Below, one piece after another: positions 5,803-8,228 of a stretch of 8,228 bases of DNA (positions within the stretch are counted from its first letter, which is position 1; every line of letters starts with the position of its first letter). Position numbers and translations under genes: made by a program. The stretch comes from Reyranella sp. (lineage in GTDB: Bacteria; Pseudomonadota; Alphaproteobacteria; Reyranellales; Reyranellaceae). The stretch spans positions 1 to 8,228 of the forward strand of contig SCVT01000630.1 in NCBI GenBank assembly GCA_004296815.1, in the 5' to 3' direction. Under the pieces are notes generated by a model that ran no database searches, was not told the origin of the DNA, and saw nothing but the letters and a program-made list of their open reading frames with translations.

Positions 5803-6550
5803 CCTGCAGAAGGCCTTCGCCGGCTATCTCTCCGGCGGTGACGGCGTCGATCTGGCACGCATCGTCCGTGGCGATTCGATTTCCGCGGCGGCGCGCCTGC
5901 GCATCCACCGCCATCACGTGCAGCAAAGTCTGGCAACGGCGCTCGCGGCCACCTTCCCGACAGTGCACACTCTGGTCGGCGAGGCGTTCTTCGGCGCCAT
6001 GGCGGGATCGTTTGTGGTCAAGGACCTGCCGACGCAGCCGGTGCTCGCCGAATACGGTGCGGCCTTCCCTGACTTCGTCGACGGCTACGCACCGGCGCGA
6101 GACCTGCCGTACCTCCCCGACATGGCGCGCCTCGACTGGGCCCTGAATGTCGCCTTCCACAGTCCCGACGGGCCGAGGCTCGCGGCCGCCGACCTCGACA
6201 GCATCGCGCCCGACCGGCTGCTGGGCCTCGCACTTGATCTGACGCCCGGCTCGGCACTGGTCCCGTCGGCTTTCCCGATCGATCGCATCTGGCAGGCCAG
6301 CCAGCCGGGCGCCAATGGATCGCAGGTGGACCTGGCCGCGGCCGGCGCCTCGCTTTTGGTCGGTCGCAGGAGCGACGACGCGGCGTTCGTGGCCCTCGAT
6401 GCGGCCGAGGCGGCGTTCGTCACGGCGATCCTCGGCCGCGCCACGCTCGAGGCCGCCGCCCAGGCGGCGTTCGCCGTCGAGCCCGCCTTCGATTTATCCA
6501 CGAGCTTCGGGCGCCTGCTTGCTTTGCAGGCATTTGCTGCATTGCGGTAA
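5786..6550 (+). CDS. bufC: BufC: DUF2063 (HvfC/BufC-type) partner of the MNIO enzyme
   Basis: 254 aa. The N-terminal DUF2063 DNA-binding-like helical domain covers about residues 5-97: LQKAFAGYL (7-15), ARLRIHRHHVQQSLATAL (36-53), TFPTVHTLVGEAFFGAMAGSFV (56-77) and VLAEYGAAFPDFV (86-98) follow the family pattern closely. A second domain runs from PYLPDMARLDWA (108-119) to the C-terminus. In characterised bufferin and TglHI-type systems the partner protein recognises the precursor peptide leader and delivers it to the MNIO oxidase, and that is the inferred role. The 17-nt overlap with bufB predicts stoichiometric co-production. The common family segment near residue 40 usually reads IYRNNV; here it is IHRHHV, adding three histidines. 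Nothing after the stop resembles the DoxX-like membrane protein often encoded fourth in such operons. Confidence 0.9.
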   Translation: MLALPDLQKAFAGYLSGGDGVDLARIVRGDSISAAARLRIHRHHVQQSLATALAATFPTVHTLVGEAFFGAMAGSFVVKDLPTQPVLAEYGAAFPDFVDGYAPARDLPYLPDMARLDWALNVAFHSPDGPRLAAADLDSIAPDRLLGLALDLTPGSALVPSAFPIDRIWQASQPGANGSQVDLAAAGASLLVGRRSDDAAFVALDAAEAAFVTAILGRATLEAAAQAAFAVEPAFDLSTSFGRLLALQAFAALR

Positions 6551-6654
6551 TGGCTGGCGCGGTGAAGCGATAAGTTCCCGTATTTGCGACGTGCACGGCG
6601 GCCGCGATTATGTTGCGCCGCACGGCTGGAATCAGCAGCGGGCCCGAAACGTTC
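6551..6654. other. Intergenic stretch after bufC, no gene seen
   Basis: No supported coding region. A bulged stem can be drawn between 6591-6600 (GTGCACGGCG) and 6616-6623 (CGCCGCAC), but no T-run follows, so it is not a convincing intrinsic terminator. TTGCGACG occurs here at 6584-6591 and again at 6655-6662 in the dksA promoter. Confidence 0.5.
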
Positions 6655-6666
6655 TTGCGACGCAAG
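6654..6666. repeat. 13-bp dyad overlapping the dksA -35 box
   Basis: CTTGCG (6654-6659), a central A, then CGCAAG (6661-6666) is a perfect palindrome whose left arm contains most of the proposed -35 hexamer. GGGCCC flanks it on both sides (6640-6645 and 6666-6671). A dimeric regulator bound here would block RNA polymerase. It may be chance, since one or two such 6-bp-arm dyads are expected in a window of this size. Confidence 0.4.
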
Positions 6667-6682
6667 GGCCCATCCCTATACT
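6655..6682 (+). promoter_or_regulatory. Probable sigma70-type promoter of dksA
   Basis: TTGCGA (6655-6660) and TATACT (6677-6682) are separated by 16 bp, a good match to the housekeeping consensus in otherwise GC-rich DNA. Transcription would start near 6689 and give a leader of about 65 nt to the dksA ATG at 6755. The site is 105 bp past bufC, so dksA need not depend on bufferin operon read-through. Confidence 0.6.
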
Positions 6683-6701
6683 CCGCGCGCCTTTCAAGAG
6701 G

Positions 6702-6724
6702 GTCCGCCTCCCCCTAGGGCGGAC
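6702..6724 (+). promoter_or_regulatory. Hairpin in the dksA leader
   Basis: GTCCGCC (6702-6708) pairs perfectly with GGCGGAC (6718-6724) around a 9-nt loop. It lies between the predicted transcription start and the dksA start. The 3' arm and loop include AGGGCGG, which is the ribosome-binding-like sequence of an in-frame upstream ATG at 6725, so folding would hide that site and favour the ATG at 6755. No T-run follows, so it is not a simple terminator. Confidence 0.45.
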
Positions 6725-6754
6725 ATGCAGTCGCTGCGAGTGGAGTTGCCGACG

Positions 6755-7180
6755 ATGTCGATTACGTTGCCGCAGAATTACCGGCCGACGGACCGCGAGC
6801 CTTTCATGAACCCGATGCAGCAGGAGTACTTCCGCCAGAAGCTGCTGAAGTGGAAGGGCGAGCTGATCGAGGAATCCAATCAGACGCTGCAGAACATGCA
6901 GGAAGAGAGCCTGGCGCAGCCCGATCTCGCCGATCGCGCCACCGCCGAGACCGACCGCTCTCTCGAACTGCGTACCCGCGATCGCTTCCGCAAGCTGATC
7001 TCCAAGATCGACCAGGCCATGAAGTCGATCGAGGAGGGCACCTACGGCTATTGCGAGGAGACCGGCGAGCCGATCTCGCTCAAGCGTCTCGAGGCCCGCC
7101 CGATCGCGACGCTGTCCGTCGAAGCCCAGGAGCGCCACGAGCGCATGGAGCGCACGCGGCGCGACGAGGGTGCCGACTAG
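6755..7180 (+). CDS. dksA: RNA polymerase-binding transcription factor DksA
   Basis: 141 aa. DksA binds the RNA polymerase secondary channel and, with ppGpp, reprograms transcription in the stringent response. The coiled coil spans about 22-95, with the tip PDLADRATAE (56-65) supplying D57, D60 and A62, the counterparts of E. coli D71, D74 and A76. The C-terminal globular part is GYCEETGEPISLKRLEARPIATLS (98-121) and EAQERHERMER (123-133). Of the four zinc cysteines only C100 remains; the others are T103, S121 and A124, as in other alphaproteobacterial DksA proteins such as that of Rhodobacter sphaeroides. The start at 6755 (MSITLP) gives the usual short leader before EPFMNP and has GTGGAG upstream. 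An in-frame ATG at 6725 would add ten residues. The stop TAG shares a CTAG palindrome with the stop of the convergent deacylase gene. Confidence 0.95.
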   Translation: MSITLPQNYRPTDREPFMNPMQQEYFRQKLLKWKGELIEESNQTLQNMQEESLAQPDLADRATAETDRSLELRTRDRFRKLISKIDQAMKSIEEGTYGYCEETGEPISLKRLEARPIATLSVEAQERHERMERTRRDEGAD

Positions 7181-8228
7181 GCCTTCGCTTCCTTCTGCAT
7201 TTCCTGACGCAGCAGGGCGCGGCCGTTCCGGCCTGCGCCCTGTTTGCCGTCACGCCACACGATGGCGCCGTTGCAGAGCACCGTGTCGATGCCCTTGGCG
7301 GGCGCGATCGGCTTCTCGAAGGTCGCCGTATCGATGACGGTCGCCGGATCGAAGATGCAGAGGTCGGCATAGTAGCCGGCCTTCACCTCGCCGCGCTTGG
7401 TGAGGTGGAAGCGCTGCGCCGAGTAGGACGTCATGCGGCGCACCGCGTCCTCCAGCGGGAAGAGCTTGAGGTCGCGCGAGTAGTGGCCGAGCACCCGCGG
7501 GAAGGTGCCCCACAGGCGCGGATGAGGATGGGCATCGAACGGGATGCCGTCGGAGCCGATCATGGCGCCGGGATGCGACATGGCGGCCTGTACGTCCTTC
7601 TCGTCCATCATGAAGTAGATGGCGCCGGCCGGCTGGATTCGGTCGGCCGCCTCCTTCATCGAGCAGCCCATTTCGGCGGCGATGTCCTTGAGGTCGCGAC
7701 CGGACATACCCGCGACCTTGTCTGACCAGGTGATCAGCACCTTGTCGGCGCGCTCGAGCATGTCGGAGCGCAGGATCGTCGAGCCCGCGACGTAGGGGTA
7801 GACGTCGAAGGCGATCTGCTGCTTCTTCATCGCCTCGGTGAACTTGGGCAGCGTCTCCGTCATGCGGCCGAAGTTGGAACGGCCCGAGCACTTATGGTGC
7901 GAGACGATGATCTCGGCGCCGACGCGGCGGCCGATCTCGAAGGTCTCGTCCATCGCCTTGATGATGTGGTCGCCCTCGTCGCGCATGTGGGCGGTGTAGA
8001 CGCCGCCCCACTTGCCGAGCGGCTGGCCGACCTCGGCCACCTCGTCGGTCGGGGCGTGGCTCGAGACGGCATAGAAGAGGCCGCTCGACATGCCGATAGC
8101 GCCCTGCTCGAGGCTCTGGTCGAGCAGCCCGCGCATCTCCTTGATCTCCGACGCGGTCGCCGCACGATTGAGGTCGTCGCCCATGCTGTTGATGCGGAGC
8201 GTGCCGTGGCCGATCAGGAACGCGCCGT
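7177..8228 (-). CDS. N-acyl-D-amino-acid deacylase / D-aminoacylase family amidohydrolase, N-terminus beyond window
   Basis: 349 residues of the C-terminal part are visible. The family hydrolyses N-acyl-D-amino acids with a zinc centre in an amidohydrolase barrel. Visible landmarks are GHGTLR next to the window edge, SSGLFYAVSSHAPTDE, YTAHMRDEGD (a zinc-site His region), VSHHKCSG (zinc-ligand His) and GSDGIPFDAHPHPRLWGTF (catalytic Asp in GSDG). The C-terminus returns to the small beta domain (GYYADLCIFDP, then the NGAIVWRDGK ending). The first metal motif (HxH) and the family's early Cys ligand would be encoded past the right edge. Members are usually 480-580 aa, so about 150-200 residues are missing. 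An internal ATG at 8184 is not the start, since homology continues upstream. Substrate specificity (D-Glu, D-Asp or broad D-amino acids) is not readable. Confidence 0.92.
   Translation of the reverse strand, partial: GAFLIGHGTLRINSMGDDLNRAATASEIKEMRGLLDQSLEQGAIGMSSGLFYAVSSHAPTDEVAEVGQPLGKWGGVYTAHMRDEGDHIIKAMDETFEIGRRVGAEIIVSHHKCSGRSNFGRMTETLPKFTEAMKKQQIAFDVYPYVAGSTILRSDMLERADKVLITWSDKVAGMSGRDLKDIAAEMGCSMKEAADRIQPAGAIYFMMDEKDVQAAMSHPGAMIGSDGIPFDAHPHPRLWGTFPRVLGHYSRDLKLFPLEDAVRRMTSYSAQRFHLTKRGEVKAGYYADLCIFDPATVIDTATFEKPIAPAKGIDTVLCNGAIVWRDGKQGAGRNGRALLRQEMQKEAKA

Noticed and set aside
6591..6623. Stem between 6591-6600 and 6616-6623 as a terminator for the bufferin operon
   Set aside because: The stem needs a 2-nt bulge, has a 15-nt loop and is not followed by a T-run, so intrinsic termination is not supported.
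6850..7725. Plus-strand open frame (291 codons) across dksA and the deacylase gene
   Set aside because: Out-of-frame copy of dksA followed by antisense of the deacylase gene; both real frames have full family motifs.

Overview
The window is GC-rich and densely packed with genes. Its protein families point to an alphaproteobacterium: an EipB-type envelope protein, a DUF3553 protein, a DksA with the degenerate zinc site usual in that class, and a bufferin cluster. A Rhodospirillales or Reyranella-like relative is a guess from general sequence flavour and has not been tested. All eleven genes belong to recognisable families. No RNA gene, insertion sequence, CRISPR array or prophage signal was seen.

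Layout. Left edge, minus strand: a partial class I DNA photolyase (1-841, C-terminus cut by the window) lies downstream of an exported EipB/DUF1849 envelope protein (881-1672). Only 46 bp away and divergent, on the plus strand, a YkuD-fold L,D-transpeptidase (1719-2219) overlaps by ATGA a PdeM-type metallophosphoesterase (2216-2911). A minus-strand FAH/2-keto-4-pentenoate hydratase family enzyme (2915-3715) meets pdeM tail to tail. It is divergent, again across 46 bp, from mobA (3762-4472), whose end overlaps a small minus-strand DUF3553 protein (4405-4614, TTG start) by 68 bp.

The centre of interest is 4615-6550. A three-gene bufferin operon (bufA1-bufB-bufC) encodes a small exported four-cysteine precursor peptide, a DUF692/MNIO iron oxidase and its DUF2063 partner. 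By homology this makes a post-translationally modified, metal (copper)-binding periplasmic peptide. The genes are 4 nt apart and then overlap by 17 nt. The region upstream of bufA1 carries two dyad symmetries, and the bufA1 stop codon lies in the second copy of a perfect 11-bp tandem duplication.

Right side: dksA (6755-7180) has a plausible sigma70 promoter overlapped by a 13-bp dyad, and a leader hairpin. It ends in a CTAG whose two strands supply the stop codons of both dksA and the convergent N-acyl-D-amino-acid deacylase (7177-8228, N-terminus beyond the window). No gene-free stretch exceeds about 205 bp.

No wholly undescribed system is evident. The bufferin cluster, in a minimal form without the DoxX gene often found with it, is the most specialised system here.
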